The position numbers and the translations under genes are program-made. The notes below the pieces were generated by a model. The model was not told where the DNA came from, ran no database searches, and saw only the letters and a program-made list of their open reading frames with translations. Shown here piece after piece: positions 47,161 to 56,183 of a stretch of DNA of 64,000 bases. Every line of letters begins with the position of its first letter. Position 1 is the stretch's first letter. Origin of the DNA: Streptomyces luomodiensis (GTDB taxonomy: Bacteria > Actinomycetota > Actinomycetes > Streptomycetales > Streptomycetaceae). The stretch covers positions 124,001 to 188,000 of the forward strand of contig NZ_CP117522.1 of assembly GCF_031679605.1 (NCBI RefSeq), in the 5' to 3' direction.

Positions 47161-47652
47161 TCACGAACCCAGCCGGTGAAAATCGCGGTTGTGGTAGACG
47201 AGTCCGTCGGCGTCACCCCGCACGTGGATCTCTTCCACACGGATGAAGAGAACGCTGTGCGAACCCATCGGCGTGCGCCCGGACAGAGTGCCGGTCATGG
47301 TCACCGGCGCGTCGCGCAGCACCGGCACCGGGTCGGCCGACGCCCAGATGTCCCAGGCGAAGCGCTCGTCCATCGCCACTTTCGTGGCTCCGGAGAAGTG
47401 CCGCGCCAGCTCCGCCTGGTCCCCGCCGAGGACGTTCAGCGCGACCCGGCCATTGCTGACGAAGACGTCGTGCATGGCGCTGCTCCGGTTGACGCACGCC
47501 AGGACGGTCGGCGGGGAGTCCGTGACCGAGCAGACGGCACTCAGTGTGATTCCGCACCGGCCGCCAGGGCCGTCGGTCGTGAGAATGCTGACAGCCGCCG
47601 CCAGGTGTGCCATGGCGTCCCGGAATTCGGCGCGAGTCGCTGTGATCGTCAT
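47161..47652 (-). CDS. Flavin reductase component of a two-component monooxygenase
   Basis: 163-residue flavin reductase-like protein (HpaC/HsaB group), which supplies reduced FMN or FAD to the oxygenase encoded next to it. Motifs are AAAVSILTTDGPGGRCGITL, AVCSVTDSPPTVLACVNRSS and ALNVLGGDQAELARHFSG. ATG 47652 has GGAG five to six bases upstream; an ATG 14 codons earlier lacks a ribosome site. It lies 57 bases after the oxygenase gene on the same strand. Confidence 0.88.
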   Translation of the reverse strand: MTITATRAEFRDAMAHLAAAVSILTTDGPGGRCGITLSAVCSVTDSPPTVLACVNRSSAMHDVFVSNGRVALNVLGGDQAELARHFSGATKVAMDERFAWDIWASADPVPVLRDAPVTMTGTLSGRTPMGSHSVLFIRVEEIHVRGDADGLVYHNRDFHRLGS

Positions 47653-47708
47653 GTTGTCTCCGCCCCTGTTCAACTCGTTCGGGTTCGTGCTCATGCGGCG
47701 TTCGGGCG

Positions 47709-48887
47709 TCAGATGTTCGTGGCGATGGGCTCGTCGACACCGGTCAGTGCCCGCCCGTAGGCCTCGCGGGCCAACTGCGTGTTGAGGAAACCGTGGCGGC
47801 CGGCGGCCTCCAGGTCACGCCAGGCGCGCTGCAGCGGGTTGGCCTCGGCGAACCCGCTCGCGCCGTGGATGTCGAGCAGCCGTGACATCGCCTGCCGGCA
47901 GCTCTCCACCGCGGTGGAGACGTCCATGCGCGCGCGGGCCCGCTCCACCAGACTCATGGCGGTGCCCGACGCGACCGCCCCGTCGATCGCGTCGGTCGCG
48001 CGGCGGGTGTGCAGCCGGGCGGTGTCCAGGTGCTGCGTCGCCTCGGCCAGCCAGAGCTGGGTCACCACCGCCTCCGGAGCGGAGGGGTACCGGCTGTAGA
48101 CGATCTTCTTCTTCGCCGCCAACGTCTGGTGCACGACGTCCAGCGCCCCGTGCGTGGCGCCGAGCAGCGGGCCCGCCATCATGGCCGATCCGCCGATCCC
48201 GCTCAGGATCTCCTGCTCCGCGGTCCGGGGGCCCTTGGGGGTGATGATCCGTTCGGTCGGTACGAAGACGTCCGAAGCGACGATCGTGTGGCTGCCGCTG
48301 CCGCGCATACCGGCGACCCACCAGTCCTCGTCGATGGTCAGGTCACTCATCGGGACGGCGAAGCCGTGCACGGTCGGGCCGCCTTCCTCGACGGTGCCGG
48401 TGGCCAGAACCATCGCCCACCGCGCATGTGTGCAGCCCGAGGCGTACCCCCACCGCCCGGTCAGCCGGACTCCTCCGTCGACAGGTTCCACCCGGCCGGC
48501 AGTTGGATTGAGCGAACCGCACAGCCAGGCGTCCGGACCCTCGCTGTACAGGAAGGAATTGAGGGCGGGGCTCTTCGGAGTGATGGCGATCTGCCCACTC
48601 ACTCCCACCACCCAGGCGGTGGAGGCGCAGCCGCGTCCCAGTTCGGCCGTCACCTCGGTCAGCGTCCCGATGCCGTGGCCGTAGCCACCGTACTCGACGG
48701 GTACGCACAGTCGCGCGAACCCGGCCTCGGTGATCACCGCGAGGCTCACGTCGCTCAGGTGCCGCCGCTCCTCGGTCTCGGCGGCGTGCTGCCTGAGCAG
48801 CGGCACGAGTGCGGCGGCGCGCGCCACGAGCTCTTCGCGTGCGGGCACCGCGCTGGTTTCGTCGTGTCCGACGGCCGTCATCGTCAT
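47709..48887 (-). CDS. Group D flavin-dependent monooxygenase (acyl-CoA dehydrogenase fold)
   Basis: 392-residue oxygenase of the HsaA/HpaB-like family, which hydroxylates aromatic or related rings with reduced flavin supplied by the adjacent reductase. It has an acyl-CoA dehydrogenase fold (RLCVPVEYGGYGHGIGTLTE, GWGYASGCTHARWAMVL-like core, and a C-terminal helix bundle with DIHGASGFAEANPLQRAWRD). The catalytic Glu of true dehydrogenases is not evident. The substrate is unknown, but PucR and IclR regulators flank the pair. Confidence 0.85.
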   Translation of the reverse strand: MTMTAVGHDETSAVPAREELVARAAALVPLLRQHAAETEERRHLSDVSLAVITEAGFARLCVPVEYGGYGHGIGTLTEVTAELGRGCASTAWVVGVSGQIAITPKSPALNSFLYSEGPDAWLCGSLNPTAGRVEPVDGGVRLTGRWGYASGCTHARWAMVLATGTVEEGGPTVHGFAVPMSDLTIDEDWWVAGMRGSGSHTIVASDVFVPTERIITPKGPRTAEQEILSGIGGSAMMAGPLLGATHGALDVVHQTLAAKKKIVYSRYPSAPEAVVTQLWLAEATQHLDTARLHTRRATDAIDGAVASGTAMSLVERARARMDVSTAVESCRQAMSRLLDIHGASGFAEANPLQRAWRDLEAAGRHGFLNTQLAREAYGRALTGVDEPIATNI

Positions 48888-48983
48888 GATCGCTTCCTTG
48901 GATGTCTCGGTCCGGGCTCACGCCCCGATGCGACCGAGTCAAGCCGAGCGACGCGACGGGTCTCTTGTGACGGCGACCAGAGT

Positions 48984-50306
48984 TCAGTCCGGTCTTTGCG
49001 ACGGCGGTCCGAACACCTCGACGAAGTTGAGGGCGGCGTGCACCGCCAGCCGGCCCTCCTTCACCGGACGCCCGCGCAGCTGCTCGGCCTTCTTCACCCG
49101 GTACAGCACGGTGTTCTTGGCGATATGCAGCCGTTCGGCGACAGCAGAGACGGCACGGTCGTCGTCGAGGTAGGCGCTCAGCGTGCTCCGCAGCTCCGCC
49201 ATCGCCGGGTCGTCGGCCGCGAGCGGCCCCAGCACCCGGGTCACGAACTCCGCCGCCGCGACCGGGTCGGCGTTCAGGAGAATCGGCAGTTCCAGCCGCT
49301 CGTAGTCGTACACGGGCCCCGGAGACCGTCCCACCCGGCCGGCCCGTTCGGCCGCCAGCGCCTGCTCGTGGGAGCGGCGGAAGCCGGCGAGGGCGTATCC
49401 GGGACGCCCCAGCGCGACGCGCAGATGTGGCGGGAGCCCCCGGTTCCGCGGCGCGGACTGCCGGTCCGGGCCCGGCGTGGGCGGACCGCTGACCCTGCCT
49501 CCCCACGCCCACAACTTGGCCGTGCCGGTGGGTACCAGCAGGACCGAGGAGCATCCGGCGGTCGTCAGCAGCCGCGTCGCGGCCTCGGCGAGTTCATCGG
49601 CGCCGCCGGCCACTTCGGTGTCGGACCAGGCGATAAGCGCCAGATGGTGCACGGTCAGATCGTAGGAGAGTCGGCTCATGGCCACGTCGCGGTCGATCTT
49701 CCGGCCCGCGAGGATGTCCCGCACCATCTCCTGCCGGGCCGCCGCGGCGCCGGCGAGCCAGCGGTCACGGGTGACGGCAAACTCCTGTGCCATCAGGGCG
49801 CTCAGCGCGGCCATCCCCTCGAACAAGTCCGCGGACATCTGCCGCATGACCTCCGACTGACTCTCCGGGGGCAGATGGGCACCGCACCAGTCGAAGAGTC
49901 TGCCGAGGAAGTCCGAGTGGAACAGTTGGACGCCCTGGAGCCCCACGTCCACCGACACACCCCTCGGTACGGCTTCCCTGACCAGGGCGGAGACCTCGCT
50001 GCGCAGAGCAGCGGGCGGAGTGTGGTCCCCCGACAGGGAGACGACGGCGGACAGAGCCAGGGCCTCGTAGGAACGGCGCGGCCGGAAGTGGACGTACCGG
50101 ACGTCGGAGAGACCGTGGACGTCTCGTCTGGCCGCCATGGCCTGGCCGGCCTCGATGGCCCACCCCGCCGCGGCGCGGCCGACCCGGGCGACCACCTCGG
50201 CGACCAGCATGGGATCGGACACGGCGGAGCCGATCACCGCCTCGTCCTCGGGCCGAAGCCGTACCAGCCATACCCGCTCCCGGTCCCTGATCCCGTCCGT
50301 GCTCAC
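48984..50306 (-). CDS. PucR/CdaR-type transcriptional regulator
   Basis: 440-residue regulator with a long N-terminal sensory part, a GGDEF-like middle region and the C-terminal PucR HTH (LSAYLDDDRAVSAVAERLHI, AKNTVLYRVKKAEQLRGR). Such proteins activate nearby catabolic genes. It is encoded 96 bases upstream of the flavin monooxygenase gene on the same strand and probably controls that pair. A strong dyad lies in its promoter. Confidence 0.88.
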   Translation of the reverse strand: MSTDGIRDRERVWLVRLRPEDEAVIGSAVSDPMLVAEVVARVGRAAAGWAIEAGQAMAARRDVHGLSDVRYVHFRPRRSYEALALSAVVSLSGDHTPPAALRSEVSALVREAVPRGVSVDVGLQGVQLFHSDFLGRLFDWCGAHLPPESQSEVMRQMSADLFEGMAALSALMAQEFAVTRDRWLAGAAAARQEMVRDILAGRKIDRDVAMSRLSYDLTVHHLALIAWSDTEVAGGADELAEAATRLLTTAGCSSVLLVPTGTAKLWAWGGRVSGPPTPGPDRQSAPRNRGLPPHLRVALGRPGYALAGFRRSHEQALAAERAGRVGRSPGPVYDYERLELPILLNADPVAAAEFVTRVLGPLAADDPAMAELRSTLSAYLDDDRAVSAVAERLHIAKNTVLYRVKKAEQLRGRPVKEGRLAVHAALNFVEVFGPPSQRPD

Positions 50307-50438
50307 CGGGCGCTCCGGCGCATGGGCCGACGGTGACTCATCTTGCTTTCCCGTGTCCCCTCGTTGGCGAAGTAGAGTTCACGGCCAATGCGCAGTGGCC
50401 GGCCGCGGGACCGGGTTGACGAGGAGGACATGCGGCTC

Positions 50439-50470
50439 ATTGTAGCGGAAATTAATGAACAACGTTCATT
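50439..50470 (-). promoter_or_regulatory. Promoter and TetR-like dyad upstream of the PucR gene
   Basis: On the minus strand a -10 box TACAAT (50444-50439) is preceded by AATGAAC-GTT-GTTCATT (50470-50454), a perfect 7+3+7 dyad covering the -35 position. Any repressor bound there would block transcription toward the PucR gene. No TetR gene is adjacent. The plus strand also shows GAGGAGG before an ATG at 50430, whose frame is broken after 14 codons by the IS. Confidence 0.5.
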
Positions 50471-50473
50471 TAA

Positions 50474-51046
50474 GAGGGTGTCTCACGTGGCACGTTTCGC
50501 GAGCTTCTTGTAGCCGGTCAGGGCGGCGGCCAGGCCGAGAAAGGCGAGGACCGCGTGGAGTTTGACGGGTCGGCGCCGCCGTGGTCCAAGGCGGGACGGG
50601 ACGGCGGGTATGCCGCGGATGAGCGGCTTGAGGGCGAGGCTGTCGTGCATGTTCGCGCCGGACACGGCGACGGCGAGCGGGATGCCCTGGGCATCGGACA
50701 GCACGTGCGGCTTGCTGCCCCTTCTTGCCGCGATCGACCGGGTTCGGCCCGGTCAGCGATCCCCCCTTTTGGCGCGAACGGAGGCCGCGTCGACGATCGC
50801 CGAGGTCCAGTCCACCTCGCCCCGGGGCCCGAGTTCGTCCAGCACCGCCCGGTGCAGCCGACGCCACAGGCCGGCCTCGGTCCGTACCGTGAAGCGGCGA
50901 TGCGCGGTGGCGGGCGACGTGCCGAACGTCGGCGGCAAACGGGATGGCCAGCACCCAGAGTTCATCAGGAACCAGACACTTTTCGATAGATCAGCACCCA
51001 CGACCGGCATCATGCCGCACGAACATCACGTCACGTGAGAAACCTC
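50474..51046 (-). mobile_element. Miniature IS5-type element with TAA target duplication
   Basis: 573-bp element with terminal repeats GAGGGTGTCTCACGTG (50474) and, at 51046 in reverse, GAGGTTTCTCACGTG, flanked by TAA on both sides (50471-50473, 51047-51049), as for IS5 relatives with 3-bp duplications. Inside is a transposase in two frames joined at a CAAAAGGGGGG slip site (DWTSAIVDAASVRAKRG, then GSLTGPNP, then HVLSDAQGIPLAVAVSGANM). The catalytic C-terminal third is deleted and the frame jumps to FLGLAAALTGYKKLAK. It is non-autonomous. Confidence 0.8.
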
Positions 51047-51630
51047 TAAGCCTTGATTGATGCGGCTGTCCTGGCAGCCTGCTCGATCTTCGCGCAGTGG
51101 GCTGTACGGGCTTGCTCGTCGATCTGCTCCTCGTTTTCGGCGCGCACCCCGGTCCGGCCGTCGAGGCCCTCGCGCAGGATATCGGCGTGCCCGGCATGCC
51201 GGTTGGACTCGCCGAGGACATGGACCATGATGGCGAACAGGTTGGTGTTGGGATAAGGCTCCGGCCACCACGGCACGTGGCCGGGGGCGTCGAGGGGAAG
51301 CTCGTTGATCGTCGCGTCCGAGTGTTCCCACGTGCGCCGGTAGAACCCGATGATCTGCTCGCGGGTCTCGTCCTCGGTCGCCCACAGATCGCTGCCGTTG
51401 TAGTCCTGCCACCGGGGCAGCGGTTCCGGGGAAGGGCGGTCGAAGACCTCGCCGAAGTACCTGGCCTCGACGGTGGCCACGTGTTTGACCAGGCCGAGGA
51501 GGTTGGTCCCGGTCGCTGTCAAAGGTCGGCGGGCGTCGTATTCGGACAAGCCGTCGAGTTTCCAGAGCAGCGCCTTGCGGTCCCGCCGCAGTCTCCCGTG
51601 CAGGTTGTCTTTCGCGAATTCATCGATCAT
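51046..51630 (-). CDS. DinB/DUF664 family protein
   Basis: 194-residue DinB-fold protein (four-helix bundle, metal-dependent thiol-transferase-like) of the DUF664 group. Visible are LVKHVATVEARYFGEVFDRP, the second His in MVHVLGESNRHAGHADILRE (metal-binding HxxxHxGH) and YNGSDLWATEDETREQIIGF. ATG 51630 is the likely start. The IS at 50474-51046 abuts the 3' end and contributes the last base of the TAG stop codon. The cellular role is unknown; relatives may use mycothiol or bacillithiol. Confidence 0.85.
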   Translation of the reverse strand: MIDEFAKDNLHGRLRRDRKALLWKLDGLSEYDARRPLTATGTNLLGLVKHVATVEARYFGEVFDRPSPEPLPRWQDYNGSDLWATEDETREQIIGFYRRTWEHSDATINELPLDAPGHVPWWPEPYPNTNLFAIMVHVLGESNRHAGHADILREGLDGRTGVRAENEEQIDEQARTAHCAKIEQAARTAASIKA

Positions 51631-51689
51631 GCGGCACGAGCCTGCCATGGGGTGCTCGTGGGCTCAAGATCCCGTGCGTGGTCCGCAAC

Positions 51690-51773
51690 GACTGGCAGAG
51701 CCGAGGCCTGGCCATGGCCGCCGCCCTGACCTGCTACAAGAAGCTCGCGAAACGTGCCACGTGAGACAACCTC
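51690..51773 (+). mobile_element. IS5-type right-end scrap
   Basis: The 3' end GLAMAAALTCYKKLAKRAT of an IS5-type transposase is followed by an end repeat related to that of the miniature element (CACGTGAGACAACCTC). It lies in inverted orientation to the 50.5-kb element, so the DinB gene is bracketed by two related ends. Only about 80 bases remain. Confidence 0.65.
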
Positions 51774-51907
51774 TTAGCGTGAGAACTCCGACAGCCGCTG
51801 CGAGTAAGGCGGGACGGTCGCCCGGTGGCGGATGGCGGCACGGGGCGGGGCCGCCCGCCCGGCCGTGACGGACCGGGCGGGCGGTGGTGCAGACTGCGGG
51901 GCGGGTA

Positions 51908-52801
51908 CTACTCGGCGAGCGTCTCGGCCATCCACTTCGCCGAGCGGGCGATGATCTCGCCGAAGTGGTTGGAGAGGATCTCGTAGTGCTGGCCGGGATA
52001 CTCGATGAGCTCCTTCGGCTCGGGGATGCGCTCGAACATCTCCCTCGCCTCCTCCACCGGCGCCACGGTGTCCTCGCTGGCGAGGATCATCAGCGTGGGC
52101 TGGGTGATGCGCTCGGCGTAGGCGCGGACCTCCATCTCGAAGAGGTGGTCCAGGGTGGAGATGGTGATGGCGTTCTTGAAGCTCGGCAGGCTGTGGATCA
52201 TGTTCTCGACGAACTCCAGCCCCTCCTCGTCGCTGAACATGACGGGGTCGCCGGGCGCGGGCTCACCGTGCAGCCGGATGGTCCTGGCCGGTTCGCCCTT
52301 CGCCTGGGCCTGACGGTCGACGGGGATGAGCGCCTCCAGCTCCGCGAGGGTGTCGGCGGGCTGGAGCTTACGGGCGCTCCAGCCGCTGACCGGCGGGATG
52401 ATCGCGGAGACGGCCTTGACGCGGGTGTCGGTGGCGGCGACGAACATCGAGTTGGCGCCGCCGATGCTCACGCCCCACAGGCCGATGCGGTCGCCGTCGA
52501 TGTCGTCGCGCAGGGTCAGTTGGGTGATGACGTGCCGCAGGTCGCGGCACTGCTGCCAGGGGTCGAACATCTGGCGGGGCTCGCCGCCGCTGTATCCGGT
52601 GCAGCGGTGGTCGTACGTCAGACAGGCCAGGCCCTGTTCGGCGAAGCCCTGGGCCTGGAACGTCATCGACTCGGCCGGTCCGCCGAGGCCGCCTTGGAGG
52701 ATGACGACGGGCAGCGGTCCCTCGGCGTCGTCGGGGCGGGTCAGCCAGCCGCGCAGGGTGATGCCGTCAACGGTGAACTCGATGTCCTCGACCACGGGCA
52801 T
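51908..52801 (-). CDS. Alpha/beta hydrolase of the dienelactone-hydrolase type
   Basis: 297-residue cytoplasmic hydrolase. It has the oxyanion strand VVILQGGLGGPAESMTF, the Ser elbow LWGVSIGGANSM, the acid in LMILASEDTVAPVEEAREMF and the final GQHYEILSNHF with the catalytic His. ATG 52801 follows GGAGAG. Polyketide- or ester-cleaving hydrolases of this group often follow monooxygenases; it lies 45 bases after the FAD monooxygenase gene on the same strand, so the two are probably co-transcribed. Confidence 0.88.
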   Translation of the reverse strand: MPVVEDIEFTVDGITLRGWLTRPDDAEGPLPVVILQGGLGGPAESMTFQAQGFAEQGLACLTYDHRCTGYSGGEPRQMFDPWQQCRDLRHVITQLTLRDDIDGDRIGLWGVSIGGANSMFVAATDTRVKAVSAIIPPVSGWSARKLQPADTLAELEALIPVDRQAQAKGEPARTIRLHGEPAPGDPVMFSDEEGLEFVENMIHSLPSFKNAITISTLDHLFEMEVRAYAERITQPTLMILASEDTVAPVEEAREMFERIPEPKELIEYPGQHYEILSNHFGEIIARSAKWMAETLAE

Positions 52802-52845
52802 GGTGCTCTCCAAAAGTACGTGGGTGTACGGGGGTTGCGGGAGGG

Positions 52846-54069
52846 TCAGCGGCCTGCGACGGGCACGTCGTCCGGCAGGAAGTCGGCCTGGCTGAAGGAG
52901 CGCGGGTCGGCCGAGGCGCGGAAGATCGGCCAGACCTCGGCGCGCATGCCTTCCTCATAGGCGGCGATCTCCCGCAGCAGGTCGCCGTCGCCGTTGGCCG
53001 CGCGGTCCAGTGCGCCGGCCAGGGACGCCGCGTCGCGCAGGGCGGTGTTGGCGCCGGAGCCGAAGGAGGGCGGCATCGCGTGGATGGCGTCGCCGAGGAA
53101 GGTGACGCGGCCGGTCTCCCAGGCGTCGACGGGCTCCAGGCGCCGTACCGACATGGGCGCGACGGTGGACAGGTCGACGCGCTCGACCAGTTCGACCACG
53201 GCGGGGTGCCAGTCGCGGACGGCCTCGCGCATGACGGGGTGCAGTTCCTCGGGGCCAGCGCTCCACAGGTCGGGGATGCCGGCGAGGTAGGGGCTGCCCT
53301 CGGTGAAGCCGCAGTGGACCATCATGTACGGCTCGACGTGGTCGATGTCGGCGTCCGGGGCGAGTTCCGCGACGGCCTCGGCGACGGGGCGGCGGGGCTG
53401 CCAGGCACCGAAGGAGAAATTCACCCCGTCCGCCGAACTGGCCAGCACGAAGCCGTCGAACAGGGCGTCGGGGAGCATGGCGACCAGGTCGTCGGTGAGC
53501 GGGACGCAGGCCGCGATGCTGCGCATGCCCGTGTCGAACGTGGGGATCTCCGGCAGCCGCTGACGGCGGACCGGGGAGTGGAGTCCGTCCGCGGCGACCA
53601 GCACGTCACCGGCGGCGGAGGTGCCGTCGGCGAAGAGCAGGCGGATCGCGTCGCCGTCCTCCTCGTAGCCGGTGACCGTGTGGCCGAAGTGGACGATGTC
53701 CTCCAGGCCCGTGTGCATGATCTGGCGCAGCGTGCGCCGGTTGACCGCGGTGTGCGGGCGGTCGGGGTCGTTCGGCGGCCCGATGTGCGGGCGCGCGCCC
53801 AGCTCCTCGCACTGGCTGTCCAGCATGACGAACACCTCGCGGCGCGGTGTGATCCGCGAGGTCTGCATGTACAGCTCGTACAGGTTCTCCGGGAGGCACT
53901 CCTTGAGGGCCCCGCCGCCGGTGGCGTTCATGTGCAGCCGGTATCCGGTCCGCACGATGCCGGGGGCCGCCTCATGGACTGCGCAGCTTATTCCGGCCTT
54001 CTTCAATCCTTGCGCCAGACAGAGGCCCCCTATTCCTCCGCCGGCGATGAGAACGTGAAACGAGGACAT
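52846..54069 (-). CDS. FAD-dependent monooxygenase (aromatic hydroxylase family)
   Basis: 407-residue group A flavoprotein monooxygenase. The FAD motif FHVLIAGGGIGGLCLAQGLK (GxGxxG) lies at the N-terminus, the DG motif VLVAADGLHSPVRRQRLP in the middle, and the second FAD motif GRVTFLGDAIHAMPPSFGSG in the C-terminal half. ATG 54069 is preferred to an upstream start. It hydroxylates an unknown aromatic or enol substrate with NAD(P)H. Its hydrolase neighbour downstream and divergent LysR regulator make a compact catabolic unit. Confidence 0.9.
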   Translation of the reverse strand: MSSFHVLIAGGGIGGLCLAQGLKKAGISCAVHEAAPGIVRTGYRLHMNATGGGALKECLPENLYELYMQTSRITPRREVFVMLDSQCEELGARPHIGPPNDPDRPHTAVNRRTLRQIMHTGLEDIVHFGHTVTGYEEDGDAIRLLFADGTSAAGDVLVAADGLHSPVRRQRLPEIPTFDTGMRSIAACVPLTDDLVAMLPDALFDGFVLASSADGVNFSFGAWQPRRPVAEAVAELAPDADIDHVEPYMMVHCGFTEGSPYLAGIPDLWSAGPEELHPVMREAVRDWHPAVVELVERVDLSTVAPMSVRRLEPVDAWETGRVTFLGDAIHAMPPSFGSGANTALRDAASLAGALDRAANGDGDLLREIAAYEEGMRAEVWPIFRASADPRSFSQADFLPDDVPVAGR

Positions 54070-54275
54070 CGGCGTCCCTGCCCTTCTGGAACTTTCCACG
54101 CGTCGATACGGCAGGCGATAGGCGCTGCCGGGAACGCGGAGTCCGGTGCGGCTGTGTCCCCGGACTCGCGGTGCCCTAGTCTTGCCGGGCGGAACTTCAT
54201 CAGGGAAGCTGAATTCGCTGATGTCCGTTATAGATGAAGCTGATGCGCCGTGACGGCTCCTACGAAGGGGTGGAC

Positions 54276-55175
54276 ATGAGCCCGGACCTCAACCTGCTCA
54301 TCTCCCTGGACGCCCTGCTCCAGGAGCGCAGCGTGACGCGTGCCGCCCAGCGCCTCGGACTCAGCCAGCCGAGCCTGAGCGCCGCACTGGCCCGGCTGCG
54401 CCGCCACTTCGACGACGAACTCCTGACCCGCGTGGGCAACTCCTACGAGCTGACCGCCCTGGGCGAGCGCCTCGCCGAGCAGACCTCACTCGCCCTGAGC
54501 TGGACGGACCGGGTCTTCCAGACCCGCGCCGACTTCGACCCCGAGGAGTCGGAGCACGAGTTCACCCTCGTCGTGGCCGACTGCCACCTACCGGTCTTCG
54601 GCCGGGTCCTGGCCGACCTGGTCCAACGGCAGGCACCTCGGGTGCGCCTGACGTTCCAGCACAGCACCGCCCAGTTCGTGCACCGCGCCTCCGACCAACT
54701 CCGTGCCGTGGACGCGATCGTGCTGCCGCAGGGCGTCCTGGTGAACATGCCCATGCTGCAGCTGTACCGGGACCGCTGGGTCTGCGTGATCTCCTCCGAC
54801 ACCGCCGACCGGCCACTGGACCGGGAGGAACTGTCCAGCCGCCCCTGGGTCTTCGCCTACCAGCACCCCTTCTCGGGGCTCTCCACGATGCCGCGCCTGG
54901 CCCAGGAGGGCGTACGCATACAGTCCTCGATCACCACGGAGGACTTCCTGTCCGTACCCCACCTGGTGCGCGGCACCGACCGCATCGGCCTGATGCCCGA
55001 GCGCGTCGCCCGGCTGCACCCCGCCGGCCAGGGCGTCACCATCGCCGCCCTCCCCTTCGAACTGGGCGACCTGCTGGAATCCCTGTGGTGGCACCCCGCC
55101 CACGAACGGGACCCCGCCCACACCTGGCTGCGCCACATGGCCTCGCAGGCGGGACGCATCGTGGAACAGTCCTGA
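54276..55175 (+). CDS. LysR-type regulator of the FAD monooxygenase unit
   Basis: LysR protein of 299 residues. The HTH region is LISLDALLQERSVTRAAQRL, GLSQPSLSAALARLRRHFDD, with ELLTRVGNSYELTALGERLA of the wing and linker, a pattern typical of NodD/LinR-like members. ATG 54276 follows GAAGGGG and is preferred to the ATG 14 codons upstream. It is divergent from the monooxygenase gene and likely activates it. Confidence 0.88.
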   Translation: MSPDLNLLISLDALLQERSVTRAAQRLGLSQPSLSAALARLRRHFDDELLTRVGNSYELTALGERLAEQTSLALSWTDRVFQTRADFDPEESEHEFTLVVADCHLPVFGRVLADLVQRQAPRVRLTFQHSTAQFVHRASDQLRAVDAIVLPQGVLVNMPMLQLYRDRWVCVISSDTADRPLDREELSSRPWVFAYQHPFSGLSTMPRLAQEGVRIQSSITTEDFLSVPHLVRGTDRIGLMPERVARLHPAGQGVTIAALPFELGDLLESLWWHPAHERDPAHTWLRHMASQAGRIVEQS

Positions 55176-55232
55176 GCCCCGTACCGCCCTGGTTTGCGTA
55201 CGGGACCGTTTCAATTCATCCAGGAGGCGTCT

Positions 55233-55832
55233 GTGGCTACGGACGAGGCCGCTGCCCCCGTCAAACGCCCACGGGTCACCGCGGAGCGCGAGCGGGAGGT
55301 GCCGACCGCCACCCTCCAGGCGCTCGGCGACACCGGCTACGAGGCGCTGTCCATGGACGACGTGGCCGCGCGTGCCCATTGCAGCAAGGCGACGCTCTAC
55401 CGGCTCTGGCGCACCAAGGCCGGCCTGGTCTCGGCCGCGGTCCGCAGCAGCGGACCGGTGCGGCCCGCGGAGGTCGACACCGGCAGCCTGCGGGGCGACC
55501 TGATCACGGTTGCCGAGCGCCTGGCCCGGCACGCTCCGGAGGACAGCCGGCTCTACGCGGCCCTGAGCCACGCCATCCTCACCGACGACGAGCTGGCCTC
55601 CGCCGTACAGACGGCGCTGTTCCGGCCGGACACCGAGCACGTCATGCGGTTCGTCGACCGGGCGGTCGAGCGCGGGGAGCTGACCCACCGGCCCGCGGCG
55701 GCCGACTTCCTGCCGCAGACCATGCGGAGCCTGGCCATGAGCCGCCCCGCGCTCGACGGGACCCTGCTCGACCCGGACTACCTCGGCCGGTTCATCGACG
55801 ACTGGGTGATGCCGGCCCTGCTGCACACCTGA
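55233..55832 (+). CDS. TetR-family regulator
   Basis: TetR protein of 199 residues. The HTH is ALSMDDVAARAHCSKATLYR and LWRTKAGLVSAAVR; the ligand domain belongs to the TetR_C_16-like type (DEELASAVQTALFRPDTEHV-like region). GTG 55233 follows AGGAGG with a 5-base spacer. It is separated from the LysR gene by 57 bases in the same direction; its targets are not evident. Confidence 0.86.
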   Translation: MATDEAAAPVKRPRVTAEREREVPTATLQALGDTGYEALSMDDVAARAHCSKATLYRLWRTKAGLVSAAVRSSGPVRPAEVDTGSLRGDLITVAERLARHAPEDSRLYAALSHAILTDDELASAVQTALFRPDTEHVMRFVDRAVERGELTHRPAAADFLPQTMRSLAMSRPALDGTLLDPDYLGRFIDDWVMPALLHT

Positions 55833-56183
55833 CCGGCGGGCCGGCCCCTTCTCCCCTTCTCAGACGGCCACGGCCGCCGCCGGCAAAGCGCGCACCACAC
55901 GGTCCCCTCGTCGGCCCCGTTCACCTTCACCCGCGCGATGTCGTGTACCTCACCGAGGCCCGGCCAGGTGCCGAGCCGACTGATCGTGTCGGTGATCTCT
56001 TCCGTCCATGGTCAGTGGCGGGCGAATCGCAGGCGCCGTTGGCGTGCGGTCGCGAGGAGTCGGGCAGCGCGGAGAACAGCAGCAGCCTCCCGCGGCAGCA
56101 ACGACCGGCGAGTCGAGGTCCGTGGCTTCCGGGTCGAGACAGCATGACGGCGGTGGTGCCGGCCGGGCCGGCACCAGTCGCAG
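55833..56183. other. 350-base gap without a recognised gene
   Basis: The gap lies between the convergent TetR and glycosyltransferase genes. Neither strand gives a product with recognisable motifs. No strong hairpin with a T-tail is visible. Confidence 0.4.

Noticed and set aside
48009..50336. Open frame of 775 codons antisense to the flavin monooxygenase and PucR genes
   Set aside because: Composition is His/Arg/Gly-rich, no domain is recognisable, and both opposite genes have clear motifs.
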